Shown here one piece after another: positions 50,992 to 59,861 of a stretch of 64,000 bases of DNA. The notes under the pieces are model-generated. The model worked only from the letters and a program-made list of their open reading frames with translations, was not told where the DNA came from and did not search any database. The position numbers and the translations under genes were made by a program. Every line of letters begins with the position of its first letter. Positions within the stretch are counted from its first letter, which is position 1. Source of the DNA: Lentisphaerota bacterium (GTDB lineage Bacteria > Verrucomicrobiota > Kiritimatiellia > UBA8416 > JAIOPI01); contig JAIOPI010000028.1 in assembly GCA_021413965.1 (NCBI GenBank), forward strand, positions 1-64,000. Reading direction: 5' to 3'.

Positions 50992-51912
50992 ATGACGACA
51001 ACCCAAATCGACATGCTCAATGCCCGGTACGGGATTCCTGGAGCGCTGGCCTTTGAGGGCTTTCACGGGGCGTTCGTGATGGCGCGGATTCGCAATGAGC
51101 ATGCGACGGCCGAGATCTGTCTGCATGGGGCGCACGTGATGGCGTACCAGCCTCACGGGCAGGCACCGGTGCTCTGGATGAGCGCGCACAGCAAATTTGA
51201 GGCCAATGCGCCCATTCGCGGTGGCATCCCTATCTGCTGGCCATGGTTTGGCAAGCATCCCCAGGATCCGGACTGCATGCCCTTTCACGGATTCGCCCGG
51301 CTGGCCGACTGGTCGGTCTGTGCCACGCGGGCCTTGGCGGATGGCTCCACCCAGCTGGATCTGCAACTTCCGGCCAGCGCGCCACTCATCGCCATGTGGC
51401 CGGAGCCTTGGGAACTCAGGCTGCAGGTCACGGTGGGCAAGACCCTGCGTGTCGCACTGACGATGTGTAACAGCGGTGACGTGGTGGCCACTCACGCCAC
51501 CGCCCTGCATACGTATTTCACGGTGGGCGACGTCACCGCCGTACGCGTGTTGGGCCTCGAGGGCTGCCGGTATCTCGACACGCTCACGACGCCGCCAGCG
51601 ATGAAGACGCAAGCCGGCGCCGTGACCGTGGGAGAAGAGGTTGACCGTGCCTACGTCGATACCGAGGCCACGTGCACGATTGAGGATCCGTCCATGGGCC
51701 GCCGCATCCGGATTGCCAAGGAGGGCAGTCGCTCGACCGTGGTCTGGAATCCATGGATCGCGAAGTCCGCGCGCATGCCCGATTTCGGCGACACCGAGTA
51801 CCCCGGCATGATCTGCGTGGAGACGGTGAACACGGCCACCGATGTGCGCGTCGTGGCACCAGGCGCGACACACTGCATCGCGGCGACGATCAGCGTTGAA
51901 CCGCTGACCTGA
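50992..51912 (+). CDS. D-hexose-6-phosphate mutarotase (YeaD family)
   Basis: The 306-residue aldose-1-epimerase-fold protein interconverts anomers of hexose 6-phosphates. Marks are CLHGAHVMAYQPHGQAPVLWMS near residues 44-64, GGIPICWPWFG near 80, the catalytic histidine in PFHGFARL near 99, ATALHTYFTVGD near 165 with the second histidine, and the catalytic glutamate in ICVETVN near 275. The ATG at 50992 fits the usual N-terminus; the frame is open further upstream. It is divergent from the carbonic anhydrase gene. Confidence 0.92.
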   Translation: MTTTQIDMLNARYGIPGALAFEGFHGAFVMARIRNEHATAEICLHGAHVMAYQPHGQAPVLWMSAHSKFEANAPIRGGIPICWPWFGKHPQDPDCMPFHGFARLADWSVCATRALADGSTQLDLQLPASAPLIAMWPEPWELRLQVTVGKTLRVALTMCNSGDVVATHATALHTYFTVGDVTAVRVLGLEGCRYLDTLTTPPAMKTQAGAVTVGEEVDRAYVDTEATCTIEDPSMGRRIRIAKEGSRSTVVWNPWIAKSARMPDFGDTEYPGMICVETVNTATDVRVVAPGATHCIAATISVEPLT

Positions 51913-52095
51913 AGGCTGGACAAGCACCCCGCGCCAGCAAGCGCCGCCGCTGCACGGTCGCTCTGCAACCTGACGAACGTCCCTGGCGCTGCCCAGCGCG
52001 TATGGCGGAATGGCTTGCCTTGCATTCGGAAAATTGGTGCGCCGGGGGAGGGGCTTCGATAGCATCAGCTCGGGGTTGGGTGGGTGGCGGGCCCG

Positions 52096-53772
52096 ATGCA
52101 TGGATTGACGGATTCGACAGGCACGGACGTGGACGCGGCGCCGGCGGCTCGGCGGCGGGTGATGGTGCATCGGCCCATGGTGGGGCTGGCGTTGACCTAC
52201 ATAGCCGGCACCGCGCTGGGGCTTCATGCCGTTCGGTTCTCGCTTCCGGCACTCGCGCTTGGCATTGGCTTTCTGCTGCTGGGGGTGGCGATGTCCTGGC
52301 TGGCGGCGCGACAACGTTCACCCAGGTGGACTGGATGGGCCACGTGCGCCTTGCATGTCGCCACCTGTCTGCTGTCGATGACGGCGGCCACGCCGGTGCT
52401 CCTTGGCATCACCGCAGCAGCGCCCTTGCATGCCGCATCCGATTCGCGCGGCGATGCCATCGGGGTGGTGGTGGACGAACCCGACATCCTGCCGGGGGAT
52501 GGGACGCGCCTGAACTCTTGGCGTGTCCCGTTTCGAATCGAGCAGTGGCGCTGGGGGGAAGACCGGGACTGGACGGGTGTGAACCGGCCCTGCGTGGTCT
52601 GGTGGAAGGCACCACCGGGCGTCCGATTGCCGCAATACGGGGAGCGCTGGCGACTGCGGGAGGTGGCGTGGCCGGCCATGCGCGGCCGGTCCTCGTCGCC
52701 GCTGAACCGTTTCGCCACGTTGCGCCTGTACAGTCGCCAGGCCGACTACCTGGCCGCGGGCTACGGCTCAGCCGTGCGGACCTGGTGTTACACGGCGCGC
52801 CAGCGCGCGGCGGAGCACCTCGTGCGCGGCATAGAGCGTTTCGAAGAAGCCTGCGGCATTCACCAGGCGATCATGCTGGGATACCGGCAGCGGCTGACGG
52901 ACCGCGTCGAGGAACTGGGGGCCGCCACGGGCACGCTGCACATCATCGCGATTTCCGGTTCGCACGTGGCCATTATCGCCCTGATGTGCATCTTCATGTT
53001 CCGCACCGTTGGTCTGTCGCGCGAACGATGGATCTACCTGTTGGCGCCGCTGCTGGTGGCCTACACGATTGCGACGGGCGCACAGGCCAGTGCGATCCGG
53101 GCCTGCGTGATGGCACTGGCCTGTTTCTTCGCGCCGGCGCTGGGGCGGCGGCCCGACGTGGTGTCGGCCCTGGCGTTTGCAGCAATTGCGATTCTCGTGG
53201 TGGATCCGGGTCAGTTGGTGGACGTCGGCTTTGTGCTGTCTTTCGTCGTCGTGACGGGATTGATCGCGATGTATCCGCTCTTCCTGGTGCGCCTTAACGT
53301 GTGGCCGCGCGATGCGCTGGCGATGGGTCCGGATACGGCATTCGAGCGCCTGCTGCGTGAGGGGGCCAACGCGGTCTTGTCGCTCATGGCATTGTCGATC
53401 GCGGCCTGGATCGCATCGGCGCCGTTGACCGCCTATTACTTCGAGCGTTTCACGCCCATTTCTCTGGTCGCCAATTTGGTCGTTGTGCCCCTGGCGTTCC
53501 TGATGGTGCTCGCGGGGTGCCTCAGCCTGGTGGCGGGCTCCTGCATCGGGCTGTTGGGCGAATTCTTCAATCATGCCGCCTGCCTTCTGATTCAAGGCTA
53601 CATGTGGATCACGGAACTGCTGACGCGCGTGCCCTACGCCAATATGCCTGTGTCCCGGCCGCCCCTGTGGACGATGGCGCTCTACTATGCTGGCGTTGCG
53701 GTGCTTGCGGCCGCGGCCTGGTCTCGGCGTCAACGGACGGTCGCCGCCGAGACGACTGACGGCGGGAGCTGA
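52096..53772 (+). CDS. comEC: ComEC/Rec2-family DNA-uptake channel protein
   Basis: The 558-residue inner-membrane protein has an N-terminal pair of helices, a DUF4131-like OB-fold domain (about 90-230) and the Competence domain with about seven helices. The diagnostic motif is LHIIAISGSHVAII near 305, followed by YTIATGAQASAIRACVMAL near 352, both conserved in ComEC. The C-terminal metallo-beta-lactamase domain of long ComEC proteins is absent, as in many members. It would pass single-stranded DNA into the cytoplasm. The ATG at 52096 is preferred over a GTG 12 bases upstream. Confidence 0.88.
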   Translation: MHGLTDSTGTDVDAAPAARRRVMVHRPMVGLALTYIAGTALGLHAVRFSLPALALGIGFLLLGVAMSWLAARQRSPRWTGWATCALHVATCLLSMTAATPVLLGITAAAPLHAASDSRGDAIGVVVDEPDILPGDGTRLNSWRVPFRIEQWRWGEDRDWTGVNRPCVVWWKAPPGVRLPQYGERWRLREVAWPAMRGRSSSPLNRFATLRLYSRQADYLAAGYGSAVRTWCYTARQRAAEHLVRGIERFEEACGIHQAIMLGYRQRLTDRVEELGAATGTLHIIAISGSHVAIIALMCIFMFRTVGLSRERWIYLLAPLLVAYTIATGAQASAIRACVMALACFFAPALGRRPDVVSALAFAAIAILVVDPGQLVDVGFVLSFVVVTGLIAMYPLFLVRLNVWPRDALAMGPDTAFERLLREGANAVLSLMALSIAAWIASAPLTAYYFERFTPISLVANLVVVPLAFLMVLAGCLSLVAGSCIGLLGEFFNHAACLLIQGYMWITELLTRVPYANMPVSRPPLWTMALYYAGVAVLAAAAWSRRQRTVAAETTDGGS

Positions 53773-53797
53773 TTATCCGCCAGGTACCCGTTGTGAG

Positions 53798-53839
53798 CCA
53801 TAAATGCCCCCAAAAAATAGCTTCCAAGGTCATTTATGG
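53798..53839. repeat. Inverted repeat downstream of comEC
   Basis: CCATAAATG (53798-53806) and CATTTATGG (53831-53839) are perfect 9-bp arms separated by 24 bases in the 151-base gap between the converging comEC and glycosyltransferase genes. Each arm is followed by a C- or G-run. It may act as a bidirectional terminator, though no T tract follows, or it may mark an edge of the less GC-rich region to the right. Confidence 0.6.
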
Positions 53840-53923
53840 GGCCTCAAAGCGAGGCAAGTGCCTGCCGGTTAGCGCGTTACAGATGGTAGTCGTCGATGTG
53901 GGGACGGTCTCTCGAATCTGAAC

Positions 53924-55402
53924 CTATTGAGGAGTCACTCCGGAGCGACGGCAGGCAACCAAGTCGTATGCAGGCCATCCGGCAAATACTCGCAGCAGTT
54001 CGCTATTTCCTGTCATGGTCTCAGCGCCATACTCAGAGATGACGCTCCAGTCGCCGCCTATCGTTTGCTCCAGGCGGGTAAGCACAGCCGGGTGACAGAG
54101 CAGCACCGTGATGCCGCGCTTCTCCTCAGCTCCAAGAAATTGAACGTAGGAGTCCATAAACACGGCGTTGGCGCGAGACTTGGCTTCGTAGTAGGCCACC
54201 GGGGAAATGACGGCAATGTCGTCGGCCGCCACCTCGCGATCGATGAAGCGCTGTACCGCCGAGTAGTCCCAGCGTGCATGCAGAATGCCTGCGGTCGCCA
54301 ACCGCGCGGGAAACCCGAGTGCGGCGAGGCCGATCAGCGCGACCGCGGTCCTGGTTCGAACCTGTGCTCTCACCACATCAGGAGCGCCTGAGATCGCAAT
54401 CAGGATGCAGGCGAGACCGGGAACATACTTCATCCAACTGTAATAGTCCTGAAATCGCCACAGCAAGCCCATGGTGAAGGGCAAGGCGACGAGAGCGGCC
54501 CCAGCCAAAAGCAATGGGCGCGGTGCGACACGAGGACCTGACCGCCCCGGCAGAGCCAGCAACGCCAGAGCCGTCAGCAACAGGATACTGCTATGGTCCT
54601 TGCCGACAGCGGCAATGGCGAGTTTGACACGGCCAGCGAGAGTGGCAGGCACTTCACCGTGGTGCATGAGCGAGGCCATGAAATATTCCCACGATCCGAT
54701 CGCGTGGTAAGTGAAGCCCAGCATGCAGACACCGCAAAGCATGCCAAGATAGACGGAGATGTTCATCGCGAGACGTTGCTCGCGTGACAACATCCATGCC
54801 GTCAACAACGATACCATGAAGATGGCGAATATGTTCTGGTAGCCGGCCGCCACGACCAACGCCCCAAGGATGAAAAGCACAATGGCTCGCGTTCGTTTGG
54901 ATTTAACCTCTCGAGTCGATAGGTCCACGATTGCGGAGATGACCAGAATTCCCAGGGCGTCGTAGCGCCCCATTCGGTATGCAAGTGCGGTCCCTTCTCC
55001 GCCCAGAACCGCCAAGAGAAACAGCAGCCGATACGCAACGGACGCGATCACGCTCGTTCGTCTGATCATCTGCCACAGCAGCAGGCCGCTCGCTGCCATT
55101 AGAAAATAGTTCAGGGCGCGGACCGCCATTGGCGTGAACGCCGTCATCCGGAGCCAGGCGGCTAGGAGCAGTGAGTAGAGGGGCGCATTGCCAGCGAAGA
55201 TGGCGTCGAATGGTTGTGTGTACCAGGCTGTTGATCGGAACCCCAAGCCGTTGGCCAGATTGATGGCGGGGTCAGTAAAGAGCACTTCGTCGGCATTGAT
55301 CGGGGGATAAAGCGTGGACGTCGCCATATTGAGCGCCACAAACATCGCGAGGACCACGATCACGATGCGGCGCTCATTGCGTACAAGCAAGGTGGGATGC
55401 AT
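53924..55402 (-). CDS. Multi-spanning membrane protein, ArnT/GT39-like glycosyltransferase
   Basis: The 492-residue protein has about eleven membrane segments. A large first loop after helix 1 contains the acidic pair NADEVLFTDPA, the position where GT-C enzymes such as ArnT and protein mannosyltransferases keep the catalytic aspartate or DE. The C-terminal 130 residues face the periplasm. Such enzymes move sugars from polyprenyl-phosphate donors to glycans or lipids. The ATG at 55402 (LLVRNERRIVIVVLAMFVA) puts the first helix at the N-terminus. The DNA of this gene is noticeably less GC-rich than its neighbours, so it may be acquired. Confidence 0.75.
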   Translation of the reverse strand: MHPTLLVRNERRIVIVVLAMFVALNMATSTLYPPINADEVLFTDPAINLANGLGFRSTAWYTQPFDAIFAGNAPLYSLLLAAWLRMTAFTPMAVRALNYFLMAASGLLLWQMIRRTSVIASVAYRLLFLLAVLGGEGTALAYRMGRYDALGILVISAIVDLSTREVKSKRTRAIVLFILGALVVAAGYQNIFAIFMVSLLTAWMLSREQRLAMNISVYLGMLCGVCMLGFTYHAIGSWEYFMASLMHHGEVPATLAGRVKLAIAAVGKDHSSILLLTALALLALPGRSGPRVAPRPLLLAGAALVALPFTMGLLWRFQDYYSWMKYVPGLACILIAISGAPDVVRAQVRTRTAVALIGLAALGFPARLATAGILHARWDYSAVQRFIDREVAADDIAVISPVAYYEAKSRANAVFMDSYVQFLGAEEKRGITVLLCHPAVLTRLEQTIGGDWSVISEYGAETMTGNSELLRVFAGWPAYDLVACRRSGVTPQ

Positions 55403-55637
55403 TCCGGCTGCCCGTTGGAACCTGCAAGACTCCACCGAGTTAACGGCATTCGGGGGTGTATGAAAAGCGCACACCTCATGACCATAGCGTCTCCGCGCCT
55501 GTGCACAAGTCCCGGGATTTTCGCGTTGTTCGAACGCCTCACTGAACGCGACGGACTTACCGGAAACAGGAGGCCCCGCCATTGACCATGGGAGGGCCTT
55601 CGCCGGGGCATGGGTGACTCTGAGCGCGGAGTGGGTG

Positions 55638-56942
55638 TCAGCGTCGGCCAAAGGGGATGAGGATGGCGTCGCTGGGGCGGACGCGGGACCAGCGCGGTGT
55701 GGCGTCGTCGATGGCTTCGAGTTTGAAGCGCATCTCGACGCCCTGAGTCTCGATCACGACCTGGCCGCCGACCTCCACGATCCGACCGTTGCAGACGACG
55801 AAACCCTTGCGGGAACCACGACTGACCACGCTCGTGATGTGCATCTCCGCCGGGGGGGTGGCATAGGTGACAGCAGGCCCCCGGCTCACGGCAACCGTCG
55901 ACGTTATGCTCCGCGACGCCACGGCGACTCCATCGGTCGTGCCCGGGAGGCGTTGCGCATGATTGGTGATGCCCGCCGCCTCATGCTCGGGATGGACCGC
56001 CGATGTATTCAGCAGGCCAGAGGCGATCGCCGTTGCATTTGTGCCAAGGGGGCTGGGGGCGGCCTGGGCGGCGGCGGCCAGGATCTCATTGGTCTTCATG
56101 GCGTCCATCTCGCGTTGCACCTCGGCGAGCGTGTGCCCGAGAATGTAGAAGGTCTGCATACCGTTCGTGGACGAGAGATTGATCCACAGATTAGAGAGTG
56201 CCGCGTCAAGGTCAGGAACCGGCTCGCCTGGCAACTTGCGTTTCTGCATCTGGGCCAGTGCGTCCCGGATTTCGGCCACGGTGACGGAGCCGGTTGAGCC
56301 GTGCGTGCCGAGCAACTCCTGTCGCAACGCCTCGTAAGCCAGACGATTTGCCGCGATTTCCTCCTGGTTCGTGGCGGCAAGGCGGCGGGCACGCAGTTCC
56401 GACAGACCGACAGCCACATCGGATTGCATGAGTTCGGCCTGGCCCGGCATGGTGAGTTTGACGAGGGCGTCGACTATACGGGCCAGGTTCTCGCGCAGGC
56501 GGAAGATGGGTGAGTTGGGGTCGATTGCCTTGTTGATCTCCGTTTCCGCCAGACGGTACTGCGCCACAAACGTCCAGCGGTCGGGGATGAGTCGATTGGC
56601 GAGAGTCGCCACGCCCACGTGCATGCCGCCGAAAAGGGGAACGATCAGAATGGCGATGACGGCCGCCTGGCGCAGGGTGGTGGAGCACAGCACCATGGTG
56701 GCCAGCAGTGTGGCCACAAGCGCCACGCCGGCGGCGCCCCATTCCGGGAGATGCCACTGCCGTCCGACGCAGAAGGCGAACGTGCACCCACCAAAGGCGA
56801 CGACAGCGAGTGCATGCCATATCCGGGCGGTTGAGGTGTGACGCGCCAGCAGCGCGAGCAGCCCGACCAGCATCCATCCTCCAAGGATGACTTCGCCTGT
56901 CAGCAGCGCAATATCCATCAAGGCCTGCAACCATTGCGGCAT
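55638..56942 (-). CDS. Membrane protein of unknown function with periplasmic or cytoplasmic tail
   Basis: The 434-residue product starts with about four hydrophobic segments in the first 115 residues. A long helical region follows (about 115-270: AQYRLAETEINKAID, GLSELRARRLAATNQEEIAANRLAYEALRQ) that could form a coiled coil. The rest is an alanine- and threonine-rich linker and a C-terminal beta-rich domain of about 80 residues (GFVVCNGRIVEVGGQVVIETQGVEMRF). I do not recognise the family. It lies between two GT-C-like genes, divergent from the second, and may work with them. Confidence 0.68.
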   Translation of the reverse strand: MPQWLQALMDIALLTGEVILGGWMLVGLLALLARHTSTARIWHALAVVAFGGCTFAFCVGRQWHLPEWGAAGVALVATLLATMVLCSTTLRQAAVIAILIVPLFGGMHVGVATLANRLIPDRWTFVAQYRLAETEINKAIDPNSPIFRLRENLARIVDALVKLTMPGQAELMQSDVAVGLSELRARRLAATNQEEIAANRLAYEALRQELLGTHGSTGSVTVAEIRDALAQMQKRKLPGEPVPDLDAALSNLWINLSSTNGMQTFYILGHTLAEVQREMDAMKTNEILAAAAQAAPSPLGTNATAIASGLLNTSAVHPEHEAAGITNHAQRLPGTTDGVAVASRSITSTVAVSRGPAVTYATPPAEMHITSVVSRGSRKGFVVCNGRIVEVGGQVVIETQGVEMRFKLEAIDDATPRWSRVRPSDAILIPFGRR

Positions 56943-57024
56943 GCCGCCACCTCCCGTTTCAACTCCATACCCGAGGCGCGATCCCTGTACCACAGATGCC
57001 TGACGACGTCAGACATCATTTGCG

Positions 57025-59541
57025 GTGACATCGTGGTTGCTTGTGACAAACGCGATCTTCTACAGTCGCTTGGTGAACGGGGCCCGGCAACGACTCGTTG
57101 GCCATGTGTTGATCGGGAGCTGTTGTGGATATGCCGCGCTGCTCGTTTTGGGCGGCTACGTATCACTCTCCCCTTACCGGCTGTTCGCGACGGTGCCTGA
57201 ACTCTACCGCGACATTTGCACGAAACGGTCGGCTTCCAGCGACTGTGAGCGGGACAGCCAGTGCATTCCCCGCTCCGGTGCCGCGCGACGCATGGCGTAC
57301 GCTCTGTCGCCAGAGGCGCGCGTTTTTGTGGGTGACATGCTGGGGCCGAGCCATGTGTCCAGCATGGCCAGCTACTACTTCCTGAACTACTACCTGCTGC
57401 CCCGCGACGTGTCCGTTTCGCTGGATGGACCGGCACGGTTCGCGTTCGACTTTGACGGGCGGGCGCCGCAGTCGACAAACGATCTGGTGAGCGCCGGGTA
57501 TGACGTCCTGCTGACGGCTACGCCGGGGGGGCCGTTGACGTCTCACCCGCTGCGGCCATTGGATCTGCAAGAGCGCGACGGTTGCCGTCTGCTCTCCCGA
57601 TATCCCCGCGACGCGGTCATGGCCTTTCTATTGCCGCTGCTGGCCGCCTCTTTCGGGTTTCCCCTGCTGCGCATGCTATTCCCCGGTCTGTATGGGACGT
57701 TCCGGTGGGGCGAGCGCCTGGTCTTCGCCTTTGCGCTGGGCTGCATGATTGCGGGGCAGGCGTTCCTGGCTTCGTGCCTGATGGGGTTGGGCACCGGTCC
57801 AGTCTGGTTCTGGGGGCTGGTGGGGCTTACCGGCGTCCTCACCGTCCGGTCGCTCATCCGGCATGGCTCCCGGATGCGTGCGGGCGCCTGGCGCGCGTAC
57901 GTCCGGCCTGCGTCGATCGCGCTCCTGCCGGCGGCGGCGCTCTTTATCCCGCTGCTATGGCTGGCCGGGCTCGACGGCTTGCGCGAATTCGATGCCGTCA
58001 TGGCATGGGCCGTGAAGGCCAAGCTGCTGTACTACTATGAGGGCCGCGAACTTATCACACAGTTTTCGAACCCGGCGCTCGGATATGCGCACCTCGACTA
58101 TCCCCAGCTCGTGCCGAGTCTCATGGCGCTGACGTATCGCGTGATCGGTGAAGTCAATGAATTCGTAAGCAAGTTCTGGGCTGGCTGGATGCTGGTCATG
58201 CTCTACGTGGGCATCCTGAGTGCCTGCCGGTCACGCAAGGGGATCTCTCTCTATGCGGTCGCCATCGCCAGCACGGCCGTCTTTCTGCCGCTTTCCTTGC
58301 GTTACGCGCGCATGGAGGGCGGCACGATGCCCATGCTTTTCTTTGCCACGTTGGGGGCCGTGCAGGTTGGTCTGGCTGCCTTCGAGCAGCGCAGGGACCG
58401 GCTCGTGCTCGGGGGCTTGATGCTGCTGGGGGCCGGGCTGTGCAAGTTCGAAGGGCTGTTGCTCCTCGTTGCCTGGGGCGCCGCGTTGATCGCCATCCCC
58501 ACAACGCGTCGGCTGCTCCGGCCAGACCGCCAGATGGTGTGCGGGCTGATCTTGGGCGGTCTGCTGCTCGCGCCTTACGTGGCCATGCGGGCGTCTATCC
58601 CGATACTGCATCCGCAGTCCGAGTGGTTCCCGGCGCTCATGGGGGATCCGGTGGCGGCCCTATCAGCGGTGCCGCATGTCGTTGGCGCCTACCTGGCGGG
58701 CCAGTGGCTGAACGAGGGTGTGCTGCGGTGGTATTCGCCGGACGGTGCCGCCATCGTCTGGGATGGCGGCTGGTTGGGCTTGCGGTCGCTGATTGATCTG
58801 CCGACGGCCGGCTATGGCTGGTTGACGCTGATGCTGGCCGTGGGGCTGGCACTGGCCTTCAGCATCAGCAGGCGGACCGTGCTGTTGCTCACGTTGCCCC
58901 CCTTCGCGCTGGCGTTGGGCCTGAGCGTCATTATTGTGGCAACTCCTGCGTACGAGAGCTCGCTCCCGGTCTTGAACGGGCTGAGTTTCTCCGGCGACGA
59001 AGGTTGCGGGCGCTATCTCTCGCCGGTCTTCATCGCGTGGGGACTGAGCCTCAGCGTGCTACTTGCCCGCGTCTGCAGCGTGGACGAGGCTGTCGCGGCG
59101 GCATGCGCCTCGTGTGAGGACTGGCTGCGGAGGGCGCGTCTCGTGTCGGCCCGGACGGTGGCGGCTGGGGTGGCGATCCTGGTGGGGGCGGGCTTGGTCG
59201 CCATGCTCGTCATGACCCGTCACTTCACACTCGCGGCTGAATTGCCGGGCCCGGCGGTGGATCGTCTGATTCAAACCATGCGCCGGGAGGCCGAAACCCC
59301 GCGCGGGCGCCGGTCACCCCGAGCGGTCCCGCCGATCAAGAGCGTGACGGCAAGGAAAGCGTCGGACGGCTATCTGGTATGCGTCCGGTTCCGTCCAGTT
59401 CCGGATCACCCTGAAATGGATGTGCGGACCCGCTACTTCCACGCGATGCTCACTTCTTCAGCCGGTGAAGAACTCAACTGGCAGTTCCGTGAACCTGCAT
59501 GCGGCCTATCGTACTACCTGCCATTCGCGCACGTCCGGTGA
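57025..59541 (+). CDS. Large multi-spanning membrane protein, glycosyltransferase-like
   Basis: The 838-residue protein has an N-terminal membrane segment, a 120-residue extracytoplasmic domain (about 55-180), and at least ten membrane helices between 195 and 710. It closes with a soluble tail of about 120 residues. The loop LREFDAVMAWAVKAKLLYYYEG followed by HLDYPQLVPSLMAL is typical of GT-C-like bacterial proteins of the PMT/O-antigen ligase group, where an acidic residue in the first loop binds the lipid-phosphate sugar. The specific reaction is not known. The GTG at 57025 is a weak start with no strong ribosome site; later in-frame starts are possible. A strong stem-loop follows the stop. 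Confidence 0.72.
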   Translation: MTSWLLVTNAIFYSRLVNGARQRLVGHVLIGSCCGYAALLVLGGYVSLSPYRLFATVPELYRDICTKRSASSDCERDSQCIPRSGAARRMAYALSPEARVFVGDMLGPSHVSSMASYYFLNYYLLPRDVSVSLDGPARFAFDFDGRAPQSTNDLVSAGYDVLLTATPGGPLTSHPLRPLDLQERDGCRLLSRYPRDAVMAFLLPLLAASFGFPLLRMLFPGLYGTFRWGERLVFAFALGCMIAGQAFLASCLMGLGTGPVWFWGLVGLTGVLTVRSLIRHGSRMRAGAWRAYVRPASIALLPAAALFIPLLWLAGLDGLREFDAVMAWAVKAKLLYYYEGRELITQFSNPALGYAHLDYPQLVPSLMALTYRVIGEVNEFVSKFWAGWMLVMLYVGILSACRSRKGISLYAVAIASTAVFLPLSLRYARMEGGTMPMLFFATLGAVQVGLAAFEQRRDRLVLGGLMLLGAGLCKFEGLLLLVAWGAALIAIPTTRRLLRPDRQMVCGLILGGLLLAPYVAMRASIPILHPQSEWFPALMGDPVAALSAVPHVVGAYLAGQWLNEGVLRWYSPDGAAIVWDGGWLGLRSLIDLPTAGYGWLTLMLAVGLALAFSISRRTVLLLTLPPFALALGLSVIIVATPAYESSLPVLNGLSFSGDEGCGRYLSPVFIAWGLSLSVLLARVCSVDEAVAAACASCEDWLRRARLVSARTVAAGVAILVGAGLVAMLVMTRHFTLAAELPGPAVDRLIQTMRREAETPRGRRSPRAVPPIKSVTARKASDGYLVCVRFRPVPDHPEMDVRTRYFHAMLTSSAGEELNWQFREPACGLSYYLPFAHVR

Positions 59542-59861
59542 CACCCTCACGATCGGCCCAGCCATGGCGGCCACCCGCCGCCCCATGGCGTGAGGGAAAG
59601 TCGACAAAGCCGGGGAACTCAGCTGCTTCGCCATACGTCAACGTGGGCGCAAGACTTGATGGCATTAAGCGAGTGTGAACAGTCTGGAAATGAGTGGACA
59701 GCCCCATGCGGCAGTGGAAAGATGACGCGCTCGCTGGCCCGTCGATCGCGCTTCAAAGGGCGCTGCATCCGGGCGGGCGGACGTTGGTGTGCCGTCCGGG
59801 TGCGGCTATCCAGTGCCGGGCAGGCCGGGTGTAATCGGGCAAGACAGGGATTAAGCACAGC
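59542..59861. other. Intergenic region (320 bases) between the membrane protein and the S41 peptidase gene
   Basis: The left part holds the 59544-59596 stem-loop. The remainder includes short open frames on both strands without ribosome sites or recognisable products. It should contain the promoter for the S41 peptidase gene, but no convincing hexamers were identified. Confidence 0.6.
59544..59596 (+). terminator. Stem-loop downstream of the 838-residue membrane protein gene
   Basis: An outer stem CCCTCACG/CGTGAGGG (59544-59551 with 59589-59596) encloses an inner GC stem GGCGGC/GCCGCC (59566-59571 with 59577-59582), itself extended by GCCAT/ATGGC with a two-base bulge. It starts two bases after the stop codon, as a terminator would. 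No T tract follows, so Rho-independent function is uncertain. Confidence 0.55.

Noticed and set aside
50866..52314. Minus-strand open frame over the mutarotase gene
   Set aside because: No protein-like features are visible, and the mutarotase frame on the other strand contains all family motifs.
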